Positions 16,765-26,250 of a stretch of 64,000 nt of DNA are shown here, in pieces; positions within the stretch are counted from its first letter, which is position 1, and each line of letters opens with the position of its first letter. The stretch lies in assembly GCA_016707205.1 (NCBI GenBank), contig JADJHZ010000001.1, forward strand, positions 372,001 to 436,000, written 5' to 3'. Both the position numbers and the translations under genes were made by a program. The notes below the pieces were generated by a model. It ran no database searches. It saw only the letters and a list, made by a program, of their open reading frames with translations, and had not been told where the DNA came from. This stretch comes from Haliscomenobacter sp. Lineage in GTDB: Bacteria; Bacteroidota; Bacteroidia; Chitinophagales; Saprospiraceae.

Positions 16765-18132
16765 ATGAAAAACCATTTCAGTTGGCAGCCGGGGAGAAAA
16801 GGGCAAATTTTTTTTTGGGGAATTACCCTGGGGATCTTGCTAAACGGGTGTATCGTTGCAGATTCTCCCTTCAACGGCCTACCTCCGGGATACTGGCGCG
16901 GAACACTCAAGCTCGTCAACATCCCCGTAACTCCCAACCCCAAAGGGCAACCGCTGCCTGATAAAACGAATATGGAATTTGAAGAGGTTACAGAAGGAGA
17001 ACTTCCGTTTCTGTTTGAGGTCAAGTATTCCAGCCCGGACAGCTTTTACCTGGAAATTATCAATGGGCAGGAGCGCATTCCTTTGAAAGATATTGAGTTT
17101 GGCCGGAATACCCGAACCGGAAAAGATACCTTTCTTATCCGGTTCCCCGTTTTTCAGTCTTTTTTAAGGGGAGAATTCTCAGAAAACGTCCTGGAAGGGG
17201 AATGGGTGGATGAAACAAGGGAAAATTACCGGGTCCCGTTTCTTGCCCGTCATGGAAGGAGGCACCGGTTCACCACCCTTCTGAAGAAGCCCGCCATGGA
17301 CATTAGCGGAAAATGGGAAACAACCTTTGAAACGGATACCGACCATCCGTACAAAGCGATAGGGGAATTCGCTCAAAAAGGGAATCAGCTCTTCGGGACC
17401 TTCCTTACAGAGACCGGGGACTATCGTTTCCTCGAAGGTACGGTTCAGGGCAATAAAGTCTATCTTTCCGCCTTTGATGGCGCCCATGCTTTTTTATTTG
17501 AAGCAAAAATTCAACCGGACTCCACCCTCCTTGGCGGTTTTCGAAGCGGGACTCATTATCAGTGCGCGTGGGAAGCCAAACGCAACCCAACGTTCCAACT
17601 ACGCGACCCCCATGCGCTGACCGGAATGAAAACCGGGTTCAGCGAATTAAGCTTCCGGTTCAAAAACGCTTCCGGAGAGGAAATAACATTGGAAAATCCC
17701 CGTTATGCCAAAAAAGTCAAAGTGGTCCAGATCATGGGAACCTGGTGCCCTAATTGCAGAGATGAAACAGAATTTTTAGTAAATTACCTTCGAAATAATC
17801 CAAATCCCAACCTGGAAATAATCGGCCTCGCTTTCGAACGGCACAAGGAAGAAGACAAGATTTGGCATGCCTTAGAAAACTATAAGAATCAAATGATGGT
17901 CCCCTACGAAATACTCCATGCCGGGGGCGCCCGCCACGATGACGCGTCTAAAGCTTTACCTATGTTAACCGAAGTAACGGCATTTCCTACGTTAATCTTG
18001 ATTGACCCCAAAAATCGGGTCAGAAAAATCCATACAGGGTTTGCCGGCCCGGCAACCAGCGGCTATCAGGAGTTCAAAAAAGATTTCGAATCTTCGGTAC
18101 AGCAACTTTTAAATGAAAAAAACGTACAGTAA
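16765..18132 (+). CDS. TlpA-like thioredoxin-domain lipoprotein
   Basis: A 455-residue exported protein with a lipoprotein signal (LGILLNGC, Cys about 29). Residues 30-290 are a beta-rich region with two lipocalin-like or barrel-like segments (GTLKLVNIPV and ISGKWETTFETD). Residues 300-455 form a thioredoxin fold of the TlpA/ResA type with active site TWCPNCRDE and a cis-Pro in FPTLILID. Such proteins reduce disulfides in the periplasm, for instance during cytochrome c maturation, or respond to redox stress. The ATG at 16765 gives the signal sequence directly. The next gene starts 36 bp later on the same strand, so the two may be co-expressed. Confidence 0.8.
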   Translation: MKNHFSWQPGRKGQIFFWGITLGILLNGCIVADSPFNGLPPGYWRGTLKLVNIPVTPNPKGQPLPDKTNMEFEEVTEGELPFLFEVKYSSPDSFYLEIINGQERIPLKDIEFGRNTRTGKDTFLIRFPVFQSFLRGEFSENVLEGEWVDETRENYRVPFLARHGRRHRFTTLLKKPAMDISGKWETTFETDTDHPYKAIGEFAQKGNQLFGTFLTETGDYRFLEGTVQGNKVYLSAFDGAHAFLFEAKIQPDSTLLGGFRSGTHYQCAWEAKRNPTFQLRDPHALTGMKTGFSELSFRFKNASGEEITLENPRYAKKVKVVQIMGTWCPNCRDETEFLVNYLRNNPNPNLEIIGLAFERHKEEDKIWHALENYKNQMMVPYEILHAGGARHDDASKALPMLTEVTAFPTLILIDPKNRVRKIHTGFAGPATSGYQEFKKDFESSVQQLLNEKNVQ

Positions 18133-18168
18133 CCCTGTTATTTGTCCGGTTCCTCAAAACTTACGTAT

Positions 18169-20917
18169 ATGAAAAAAATTGCCCTCGCCTATTGCATCGA
18201 TAACCTGGAAATTGCCGAGGCTATCGCACATGGCCTTAAACATACCTCCTATTCGTTAGAACATTTTTACTGCAAGCGATCCTCTCAAGAATTACCACTC
18301 GCAGAACAATTACAGAGTTTCAACGGACCTATTCTTCTGTTGATCAGCGACAACTTCCTCAAGTCGATTTCCTGCATGAATACCGGGCTCAATCTCCTGC
18401 AGAACCGATCCGCCCATATTTTACCTGTCGTTATCGACGGCTATGCCAGGGATGAACAGACCAACGAAATTGTCGCTGTTTCTACCCGTTTTGAACGTAT
18501 CGGGGATATCATCCCCTACATCAACTACTGGCAAAACCAATACCTCGATCTCCGTAGCCAAAAGAAACGGTTCGACCAGGAGGAAGATTACGACAAAGAT
18601 GCCTTAAACGACCATCTGCGCATTCTCCGCCAGGTGAGCAGCGAAGCCAGCGAGTTTCTTCGAATTCTGCGCAATACGCCCCATCTTTCTGCCGAAACGC
18701 TGGCCGCTAACCACTTTGAAGCTTTATTCGACTTTTTAGAAGATCAGGACGAATGGAATGCACTCCAAGCAAAAGTACCCGACCTAAACGTCGACTTGTC
18801 TTTTAAAATTCAGCCCGAAACTGCCCCGGCATTATCCCCGGAACCGGTTGGCCAGGAGGATGTGGAGGATGTGGAGGATGTGGAGGATGTGAAGGATGTA
18901 GAGGATGTGAGAGGATGTAGAGGATGTGGAGGATGTAGAGGATGTGGAGGATGTGGAGGATGTAGAGGATGTAGAGGATGTGGAGGATGTGGAGGATGTA
19001 GAGGATGTGGAGGATGTGGAGGATGTGAAGGATGTGGAGGATGTAGAGGATGTAGAGGATGTGGAGGAGGAAAATGATTCTGCAACCCAAATGGAACATG
19101 AGATAAAAGATTTGGGAGCTGTTTTGGAGGAAGAAGAAGAAGAAGAGGAAGAGGAAGAGGAAGAGGAAGAGGAAGAGGAAGAGGAAGAAGAAGAAGAAGA
19201 AGAAGAAGAAGAAGACGCTTTGGAACCTATTTCAGGGTCTGCCCCGAAAGAAAGCGAGATTCAGGATCTTTTAGGTCAGGCCATTCAGTTGGAAAATGCA
19301 GGCAGGCATGAGGAAAGCCTTACTTTTTTCCAGCAGGCCCTCAAGATGTATCCTGAAGCTGCCACTTTGCGGTATCATTACGCGCTGCTTCTGGCCCAAA
19401 ATGCGACAGATCTCAACCCGGCAATCAACCAATTGCGGATTTTACTGGACTACCACCCAAACGATGAGCAGGCGAATTTCCTGATGGGCGAGCTCAATGA
19501 ACTACAGCAATTCGATGATTTGGCGTTGCGGTATTACCAAAAAGTGGCCGACATCAATCCCGATTTTGCGGATATATACTATAGGCTGGGGATAGCCTCT
19601 CTGAAGAGCGATCCGGAATTCCCGGAGAAAGCGGGGAAATATTTCAAAAAAGCGAGCAAACGCAACCCGGGCCATACGGACGCCCATTATCAATATGCGC
19701 TTTTGCTCGCCGAACCGTTGGAAAACCAGGAAAAAGCGATCAAGTATTTTGAAAAAACGCTGGCCCTCAGCCCGGAACATCCTTTTGCCAATTACGACCT
19801 GGCGCTTCTGTTCTTCAAGGAAAAAGAATTCGGGAAAGCTCAGAAATACTACCTCCGGGCAGTTGCCGTCAATCCGGAATTAAAAACTCCTGAAAATGAC
19901 CTGGCCTTTGGGATCAGTACTCCCGACGTTTCTCCCTTGCCCAATACCGGAATGCCGGAAATTCAAACCGGGACTCCTGAAAATAGCCCTACGCCAGTTG
20001 CAGGAAGCAGCGCACCACAATCCGCCTTTTCCGGCGACCAATTGGAAAAGGACACGATTGAGGCATTAAAGGAAAATATCGCCCGCCTGGAGCACTTCCT
20101 CGAATCAAAAATAAAAACGCCACAGCCGGAGACGCCCAAGGAGCCTCTTAAAACCGTATTGATCACTGGAGCTACCTCAGGTATTGGAAAAGCCACCGCC
20201 CAGGTTTTCGCAGAACATGGCCACCGGCTTATCCTCACCGGCAGAAGGGAAGACCGCTTGCTTGAATGGAGCAACCTGCTTTCCACAGAATACCACGCCG
20301 AGGTCTTCCCTTTGGTTTTTGACGTCCGCAACCCCGCTGAAGTTCGCCAGGCAATGGACAGCCTCCCCGAGGAATGGCAAACCATTGATGTGCTTATCAA
20401 TAACGCCGGTAAAGCCAAAGGATTATCCCCTATTCACGAAGGTAAGCTGGAGCATTGGGAGGAGATGATCGATACCAATATCAAAGGCCTCCTTTACATG
20501 ACGCGCGTCGTGGCCCCTGGAATGGTGGCCAGAGAAACCGGACATATCATTAACGTCGGATCGATAGCCGGAAAGGAGATTTATCCCAACGGCAATGTGT
20601 ATTGTGCCTCAAAGGCTGCAGTAGACGCTTTGACGGCCGGCATGCGCCTCGATCTCCACAAATACAATATTCGGGTAAGCCAGGTTAGCCCCGGCCATGT
20701 AGAAGAAACCGAATTCGCGCTTGTCCGCTTTGACGGCGACGCGGATCGGGCAAAAATTTACCAGGACTTTCAGCCGCTCCGGGCGAGGGATGTTGCGGAA
20801 GTTATTTTCTTCCAGGCTAGCAGGCCGGCTCATGTAAACATTCAGGATGTAGTGCTTTACGGAACACAGCAAGCATCTGCCACCGTCATTAACCGAAGCG
20901 GCAGGAATCCGGAGTGA
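18169..20917 (+). CDS. TIR-like / acidic repeat / TPR / short-chain dehydrogenase fusion, one frame break in the repeat
   Basis: One protein of about 915 residues once a surplus A at 18910, inside a 9-bp tandem repeat, is removed. Residues 1-137 resemble a TIR domain (IALAYCIDNLEIAEAI, ILLLISDNFLKSISC, HILPVVIDG), but the catalytic Glu expected after SxxC is Thr (SISCMNTGL). A helical linker follows, then 23 EDV-type triplets, a run of 29 Glu, about five TPR units (362-577) and a complete classical SDR domain (about 659-911). The SDR has the cofactor loop TGATSGIG, NNAG, and the catalytic YCASK with a preceding Ser. ATG at 18169 (MKKIALAY) is preferred to the TTG at 18142. It follows a TlpA-like gene by 36 bp. 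Without the correction, the first frame ends at 19077 with a Gly/Cys-rich tail. Function unknown; a cytosolic NAD(P)-linked signalling or scaffold enzyme is a guess. Confidence 0.7.
18856..19063 (+). repeat. 9-bp coding minisatellite (GAGGATGTG/A), 23 units
   Basis: Tandem copies of GAGGATGTG, with GTA or AAG variants, encode Glu-Asp-Val repeats that link the TIR-like part to the rest of the fusion. One unit carries an extra A at 18910, which shifts the frame; in the shifted frame the same DNA reads as (R/G)GC repeats. The unit length keeps frame on whole-unit gain or loss. Confidence 0.9.
19127..19213 (+). repeat. GAA/GAG triplet run coding for 29 Glu
   Basis: An uninterrupted purine run of 29 Glu codons alternates between GAA and GAG blocks and lies 64 bp after the EDV minisatellite. 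Together they form a strongly acidic, probably extended linker in the fusion protein. Confidence 0.9.
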
Positions 20918-20924
20918 TCCGGCA

Positions 20925-23510
20925 TTAAAGGCGGATCACTTGTTGGCTTACCCCGCCGCCCAGCCAATTCAGGCTCAAAATATAGGCCCCTCGGGGGAGT
21001 TGGCTGAGATCTGCTTTGGCTTGGGTTCCTTTCGGGTCGATTGGGCGCCGCTGAATGATCTTTCCCGACAGGTCATAGATCCTCAGTTCGGCGGTGCGGG
21101 AAGGGATTTCCCCATAGGTGATTTGCACTTCGCCGGCAGTGGGTACGGGAAAAATGCGAATAGCCAGCACCTGGCCCTTGCGCAGGTCCCTGGAAGCAAC
21201 GGTAGCTCTAGGTACCAAAGGCTCCAGGTCGTAGGCGAACATCGACCTCCCGAAACTGCCAACCACCAATTGGTGCCCTTCAATGTTCCAGGAAAGATCG
21301 TAAGACGCGACGATGGGCAAATTGGTCCCCAAGCGGTACCAGTTTTTTCCCGCATTCAGGGTAGCGTAAACTCCCGCGTCTGTGGCTGCGAAAAGGATGG
21401 TGTCTTTATGCCCAGGGACGATCAGCAGGTCGTTCACCCCAACCGGGGGCAAATCGCCGGTGATGTTTTCCCAGGAAGCGCCCATATTTTTTGACCGGTA
21501 AATATGGGGCAAAAATTCGTTGTCGCGGTATCCGGAAAAGGACGTATACACCCATTCCCGAAAATTGGGAGATGCCTGTATGCTGGTGACATAACGGTCG
21601 GGAAGTCCCGCCTGGACGGGGGTCCACTGGCTGAACCCGCCAATCGTAGACCGCCATAGGTTTCCATCCGACGTGCCTGCGTATAGCAACAAGGAATCTC
21701 TGGGCGATTCCGCGAGCGCGGTGACGGTGTGGAACGCGTCCCCATAAATAACCCCGTCGGTCAGGTCTCCACTGATGGGGTACCAATTGGGGATCTTGGA
21801 CTGCGTACTTTTAAACGCCCTAAACGTACCGGTATACATCAGATTTGGGCGATGTGCGCTATAAATAAAGGGCGCATCCCAGTTGGCGCGGTCGCTTTCC
21901 GGAATACCCAAACTTCCATTCAGCCAATTCGCCCCACCATCCAGGCTCACGTATTTGTCCCCGTATTGGATCTGCACATACACCAATTGGGGGTCCTCCG
22001 GACTAAATTGCATGGAGAACCCGTCAAATTCAAACAAGCGCTGCCAAGGTTTTCCAGGCTCGCCGACTATAGTGCCATTGTCCTGGGCGCCCCCGTAAAA
22101 AACCTCAGGCTTATGTGGGTTATACCCTATCCGGAAAAACTGGATCCCCGGCAAAGCCCCTACCCTGCTCCAGGTGACCGCAGCCTCGGCCTTGCTAAAT
22201 AACCCACCGTCAGTAGCGAGAAATACGTTCCTGGATTTGGTAAAGACCAGATCGTGTTTGTCGGCATGCACTTCGTATTTCCTCCAGGAAGGCGCCGCCA
22301 TTTCCCAGTTCCGGCCCCCATCGCGGGTGCGCCAAAGCTCTATTCCAAGGAGATAAATTTCGAAATCGTTTTCGGGATTGACGGCCAGTTTCCCGAAATA
22401 CCACCCGAACCTGGACCCTCCGAGCGCCGTTGTCCGGCCAAGGTTGGACGTTTTGAAATCAATGATTGCCGTCCAGGTTTGCCCTGCATTGTCGGTGCGA
22501 TAGATGTTTTCCAGTTCCTGATCCGATCCGACGAACCTCGCAAAGACCTTGCCGGGAGAAACTCCGCTTATGGCAAGAGCGATCCGGCCAAGATTGGAAG
22601 CCGATGGCAGCCCGCCGCCCAGGGCAACCCAGGTTTCTCCCTCATCCTCGCTTTTGTAAATTTTGGCGTTTGGCCCAGAAATAATGGACTCCTTATTGTT
22701 TCGGATGCGATCCCAAAAAGCGGCATACAAGACATTCGGGTTGAACGGGTCAATTATCAGATCCGTAACCCCAGCCTGATTGCTGATAAACAATACTTTT
22801 TTCCAGGAAGCCCCACCGTCCGTCGTTTTAAACACGCCCCGGTCTGCAGTCCGTTCAAAGGGCAATCCCATGGCGCCTACCCAAAGGGTATTGGGTTTCG
22901 TGGGATGAACCACAATGCTCGAGATGATCCGGGTTTCCTTCAAGCCAATATAAGACCAGGAGGCGCCCCCATTCGCGCTTTTGTAAAGCCCATCGCCAAT
23001 AAACGGATACCCCGTCACATTCGGGTCGCCGGTGCCGATATACACGGTTTCCGGGTTAGAGGGATCCAACGTGATCTGGCCAATCGACAAATAGGCCTGC
23101 TGGTCGAAGATCGGGGCCCAATTTTGTCCGCCGTTGACCGTCTTGAAGGCGCCGCCCGATGCCAATCCGGCGTATATAATCGATTCGTTTTGTGGATGAA
23201 TAGCTACGGTATTTACCCGGCCTGAAAAGTTTTGAGGCGTTACCGAGTCCCAGGAATCCGACAACCCTGCCGGGGGATTCGCGCGAAGTTGCGTCTGCCT
23301 CCGGCTGGCTTCCATCGCCTGGAGGTATCCTCTTAAAGGAAAGGTCGTTTCTGGATACCCTCGTTGAAGAAAAAACTGTTCGTATGGTTTGGCGCCGGGC
23401 TCTTCTTTTTTCTCGTGGGAGGAATCCGAATCGGTCGTACAACCGCCCGCAAAAAAGAGCGCAGCCAGCGTCCAGAGTCCCAAAAGGTGAAAAAACATCC
23501 TGCCAGGCAT
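20925..23510 (-). CDS. BNR/sortilin-like beta-propeller lipoprotein with T9SS type A sorting domain
   Basis: An 861-residue exported protein. A lipobox-like N-terminus (LAALFFAGGC) precedes about ten BNR/Asp-box repeats such as SANGGASWSYIG, TTDGGASWKKVL, TDNAGQTWTAI and TLNAGKNWYRLG, typical of VPS10/sialidase-like propellers. The last 80 residues (IFPVPTAGEVQITYGE to GGGVSQQVIRL) form a T9SS type A sorting domain that directs export across the outer membrane. Having both a lipobox-like Cys and a T9SS tail is odd; one of the two may not operate. It is convergent with the fusion gene, 7 bp apart. No glycosidase catalytic residues are assigned. Confidence 0.82.
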   Translation of the reverse strand: MPGRMFFHLLGLWTLAALFFAGGCTTDSDSSHEKKEEPGAKPYEQFFLQRGYPETTFPLRGYLQAMEASRRQTQLRANPPAGLSDSWDSVTPQNFSGRVNTVAIHPQNESIIYAGLASGGAFKTVNGGQNWAPIFDQQAYLSIGQITLDPSNPETVYIGTGDPNVTGYPFIGDGLYKSANGGASWSYIGLKETRIISSIVVHPTKPNTLWVGAMGLPFERTADRGVFKTTDGGASWKKVLFISNQAGVTDLIIDPFNPNVLYAAFWDRIRNNKESIISGPNAKIYKSEDEGETWVALGGGLPSASNLGRIALAISGVSPGKVFARFVGSDQELENIYRTDNAGQTWTAIIDFKTSNLGRTTALGGSRFGWYFGKLAVNPENDFEIYLLGIELWRTRDGGRNWEMAAPSWRKYEVHADKHDLVFTKSRNVFLATDGGLFSKAEAAVTWSRVGALPGIQFFRIGYNPHKPEVFYGGAQDNGTIVGEPGKPWQRLFEFDGFSMQFSPEDPQLVYVQIQYGDKYVSLDGGANWLNGSLGIPESDRANWDAPFIYSAHRPNLMYTGTFRAFKSTQSKIPNWYPISGDLTDGVIYGDAFHTVTALAESPRDSLLLYAGTSDGNLWRSTIGGFSQWTPVQAGLPDRYVTSIQASPNFREWVYTSFSGYRDNEFLPHIYRSKNMGASWENITGDLPPVGVNDLLIVPGHKDTILFAATDAGVYATLNAGKNWYRLGTNLPIVASYDLSWNIEGHQLVVGSFGRSMFAYDLEPLVPRATVASRDLRKGQVLAIRIFPVPTAGEVQITYGEIPSRTAELRIYDLSGKIIQRRPIDPKGTQAKADLSQLPRGAYILSLNWLGGGVSQQVIRL

Positions 23511-23580
23511 AGAAAAATCTATTTTGATTCCTGCAATCTAAGAAAAAAAAGGTACACCCCGCAACAAGGAGGAATCTGGG

Positions 23581-24135
23581 CTAGGCATTCTTGACTGGAG
23601 AAAAGTGCTGGAAAAACTCCCGAAGCCCTTCCGCATTTTCCGGTTTAAGCCTTCCGCTGAGGATCAGGCGCACTTCCCTGCGTCTGGGCGCGCTTTCATA
23701 CCGCTGCAATTCGATTTCGGTCAGCGGTATGACCTGAGGAACGGGCACCGGTTTGCCCTGGTCGTCATCCAGAGCGACAAAAGTATAATAGGCATGGTTG
23801 CACCGGCGGGGATTATGCCCTTTTATGTCCGCAGCAAACACCTCGACATAAATTTCAACGGAGGTGTTGAATGCCCGGGTTACGCTGGCTTCCAGCGTAA
23901 CAATATCCCCCACTTTGATCGGCCGCTGGAAGGACACATGGTCCACCGAAGCCGTTACGACATGCGCCTCGCAATGCTTCCCTCCACAAATTCCGCTGAC
24001 GATATCCATCCACCGCAAAAGATTGCCCCCCATGAGGTTACCCATTGGGTTCGCATCGTTTGGCATGACCATCTCCGTCATAACGGATTTCGACTCGCTC
24101 ACTTTTTTGGGACTGGGCACGTTCTCCATGGGCAT
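23581..24135 (-). CDS. acyl-CoA thioesterase, hotdog fold (YciA/ACOT type)
   Basis: A 184-residue protein with one hotdog domain. Diagnostic blocks are MVMPNDANPMGNLMGGNLLRWMD, VTASVDHVSFQRPIKVGD and a late acidic/charged tail. Members hydrolyse acyl-CoA to free acid and CoA in the cytoplasm, with broad chain-length use. The start ATG at 24135 overlaps the stop of the upstream hypothetical gene, which indicates translational coupling with the hypothetical and lipB. Confidence 0.85.
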   Translation of the reverse strand: MPMENVPSPKKVSESKSVMTEMVMPNDANPMGNLMGGNLLRWMDIVSGICGGKHCEAHVVTASVDHVSFQRPIKVGDIVTLEASVTRAFNTSVEIYVEVFAADIKGHNPRRCNHAYYTFVALDDDQGKPVPVPQVIPLTEIELQRYESAPRRREVRLILSGRLKPENAEGLREFFQHFSPVKNA

Positions 24136-24560
24136 CAGCGGATCATTACTCCTTTTCTTCCAATAAAGGGAATGGTGGTGAAATAGGAAGATTGGATACT
24201 CCCGGATACAAATACATATTTTTTATCATACATATGGCCATTCATCACGAAACTGACCCAATATTCATTATTGAGGTGAAACAACTTCGATTGAATCGGT
24301 TCGATCAAAATGCACATAAGCGGGCCAATCTCTTCAAAAAAATGCCTCAAGGTGGTGGTTTTCCGTTTTTCGCCCGACATTTCGCCATACCCGGTCGAGC
24401 TAATCAGCACGTTGGCAATAGGTACTTCCTTCAAGTTAACCAGAAAAGCGTCCCAAAGTTCGTCTTCTTCACCCTCTCTGGGGACGATGGCTATGGCTAC
24501 GTCTTCTACCTTGAGTTGAGGAATGTCTTTAATCATGCGTGGCAATTGGGTCGTTGACAT
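24135..24560 (-). CDS. conserved hypothetical protein, 141 aa, between lipB and thioesterase
   Basis: A soluble alpha/beta protein without signal peptide or known catalytic motif. Visible features are VEDVAIAIVPREGEEDELW, a hydrophobic strand VPIANVLISSTGYGE and a C-terminal Phe/Tyr-rich part (YWVSFVMNGHMYDKKYVFVSG). The frame stays open to a TTG at 24572; the ATG at 24560 is chosen. It overlaps the end of lipB by 32 bp and the start of the thioesterase by 1 bp, so the three genes form one tight unit. I do not recognise the family. Confidence 0.65.
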   Translation of the reverse strand: MSTTQLPRMIKDIPQLKVEDVAIAIVPREGEEDELWDAFLVNLKEVPIANVLISSTGYGEMSGEKRKTTTLRHFFEEIGPLMCILIEPIQSKLFHLNNEYWVSFVMNGHMYDKKYVFVSGSIQSSYFTTIPFIGRKGVMIR

Positions 24561-25269
24561 AATCGAAATCAAACACTTCCGAAAAATGCGTTTTCACTTT
24601 CTCCTTAACGGCGCCCATATCTACAGGAAGACTGGTTTCCAGGGACAAAGAGGTAACTCCTTTGTCTGCTGCCTGAATTCCGCAGGGAATAATATGGCCA
24701 AAATGGCTCAAATCGGTTTGCACATTAAACGCGAACCCATGGAGGGTAACCCATCTGCTCAAATGAACGCCTATCGCGCATATTTTTCGCATAGGCCGGT
24801 TGCCTTCCGCCTCGAGCCAAACGCCGGTATATCCCTCCTGACGAATCCCCTGAAGGCCGTACTCGGCGATCGTCCGGATGATTGCCTCCTCCAGGTTGCG
24901 CACATATCGGTGTACGTCGGTAAAGAAGTATTCCAGGTCAAAAATGGGATATCCTACGATCTGCCCCGGGCCGTGATAGGTGATATCGCCGCCCCGGTTT
25001 ATTTTAAAAAACTCAAACCCCTGTTCCTGCAGCGCAGATTCCGGAAGGAGCAAATGGTCCATCGAACCACTTTTCCCCAGGGTGTAAACCGGAGGATGTT
25101 CGCAAAACAGAAACGTGTGCACCGGAGGAGTTGGAGGGATTCCGATATGACCGTCTTTCCGGTAAGCCATCTTGCGATCGATCAAATCCCGGTGAAGGAT
25201 AGTCTGGCGGTCCCATGCTTCCGCATAGCTGATCCGACCTAAATCCTGGAAAATGACCTTTTGCCGCAT
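24529..25269 (-). CDS. lipB: lipoyl(octanoyl) transferase LipB
   Basis: LipB moves octanoyl from acyl carrier protein to the lipoyl domains of 2-oxoacid dehydrogenases and the glycine cleavage H protein. The 246-residue protein has NRGGDITYHGPGQIVGYP, the catalytic Lys region RKICAIGVHLSRWVTLHGFAFNV and the catalytic Cys in HIIPCGI. The length is normal. It is first in a unit with the hypothetical and thioesterase genes. Confidence 0.96.
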   Translation of the reverse strand: MRQKVIFQDLGRISYAEAWDRQTILHRDLIDRKMAYRKDGHIGIPPTPPVHTFLFCEHPPVYTLGKSGSMDHLLLPESALQEQGFEFFKINRGGDITYHGPGQIVGYPIFDLEYFFTDVHRYVRNLEEAIIRTIAEYGLQGIRQEGYTGVWLEAEGNRPMRKICAIGVHLSRWVTLHGFAFNVQTDLSHFGHIIPCGIQAADKGVTSLSLETSLPVDMGAVKEKVKTHFSEVFDFDYVNDPIATHD

Positions 25270-25353
25270 CCTTTTTAAAATGTCGCGCGAAGGTAGGCAT
25301 TTTTTTGAAATTTGACGGTATATTGCTTCCGTCGAATCAAACGCCCTTTACCC

Positions 25354-26250
25354 ATGCACCGACTTGCCGTTCTGCCTAAGCTCCTGAGTGTCCTTGCCGT
25401 CCTATCCTGCTCTTGCGCCATGGCGCAAACCAGCATGCGGCCCAACGGAGGAGCCAAAGGGACGGCCATGGGAAACGCCTTTGTTGGGCTTCCGGGAATC
25501 TCCGGGGTTTACGGCAACCCGGCCAATCTAACCTCCATCGGGCAGTGGGAATCGCAACTCTATGCGCAAAACCGGTTTCTGCTGCCGGAATTGAAAGAAA
25601 TAGGGATTAGCCTGGCTGCTCCTGCGCTGGGAGGAACCGCAGGAATCGGGATTCGGCAATCCGGTCATAGCGGGTACAAAGAGCAATTGGCCCAGATTTG
25701 TTACTCCAGGCTCCTCGGACCCGGTTTCGGACTGGGTATTCGGTTTGATCTCGGCGCCCTGAGCATTCCGGAATACGGCAACCTGATTACCGTAAACGGC
25801 AGCTTCGGCATGCATGCTGATTTATTGCCCGGATTGACCGCCGCTGTCCTGATTGATCATCCCTTGCGCCAAACCGGCATTTCTGCCGAATTTATGCCCA
25901 CCCTGCTTGGCGCTGGTATCCGGTATGAGGCCTCCGAAAAAACGAGCCTTTTGATCGAATTGATCAAAGACGTAGAGTACCCTGCCAGCTTCCGTGCGGG
26001 ATTGGACTACCAGCTCCTTCCCATTCTGAGCTTACAAACGGGGATAGCAACCGCCCCTTCCCTATTTTCCATGGGGGCGGCACTCCATCTTTCCCCGCAA
26101 TTCCGTTTGGACATCGCTTCGTCTTATCATCAGTGGCTGGGATTTACGCCGGCTATCGGTTTGACTTTTTCCAACAACAAAAAGGAAGGCCCGATAGAGG
26201 CCCCTTCTTCCACTTTTTTCGCTAAACGGCTATTCCCATGCGCATTCTAA
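25354..26250 (+). CDS. outer-membrane protein of the PorV/PorQ-like (UPF0164) type
   Basis: A 298-residue exported beta-barrel. The signal peptide (VLAVLSCSCAMAQ) is followed by the family motif GAKGTAMGNAFVGLPGISGVYGNPANL, seen in PorV, PorQ and FadL-like proteins. Strands then run to the end (LGFTPAIGLTFSN). PorV shuttles T9SS cargo to its attachment complex; this copy could be a paralogue, since no other T9SS machinery genes lie here. The ATG at 25354 fits the signal sequence. It overlaps mqnB by 13 bp. Confidence 0.65.
   Translation: MHRLAVLPKLLSVLAVLSCSCAMAQTSMRPNGGAKGTAMGNAFVGLPGISGVYGNPANLTSIGQWESQLYAQNRFLLPELKEIGISLAAPALGGTAGIGIRQSGHSGYKEQLAQICYSRLLGPGFGLGIRFDLGALSIPEYGNLITVNGSFGMHADLLPGLTAAVLIDHPLRQTGISAEFMPTLLGAGIRYEASEKTSLLIELIKDVEYPASFRAGLDYQLLPILSLQTGIATAPSLFSMGAALHLSPQFRLDIASSYHQWLGFTPAIGLTFSNNKKEGPIEAPSSTFFAKRLFPCAF

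Noticed and set aside
18856..19063. CRISPR-like array
   Set aside because: The units are 9 bp, contiguous without spacers, and coding.
18803..19099. Long open frames on the minus strand across the minisatellite (His-Ile-Leu and His-Pro-Pro repeats)
   Set aside because: They are read-through of the 9-bp repeat on the opposite strand, have no conserved flanks and no start context.
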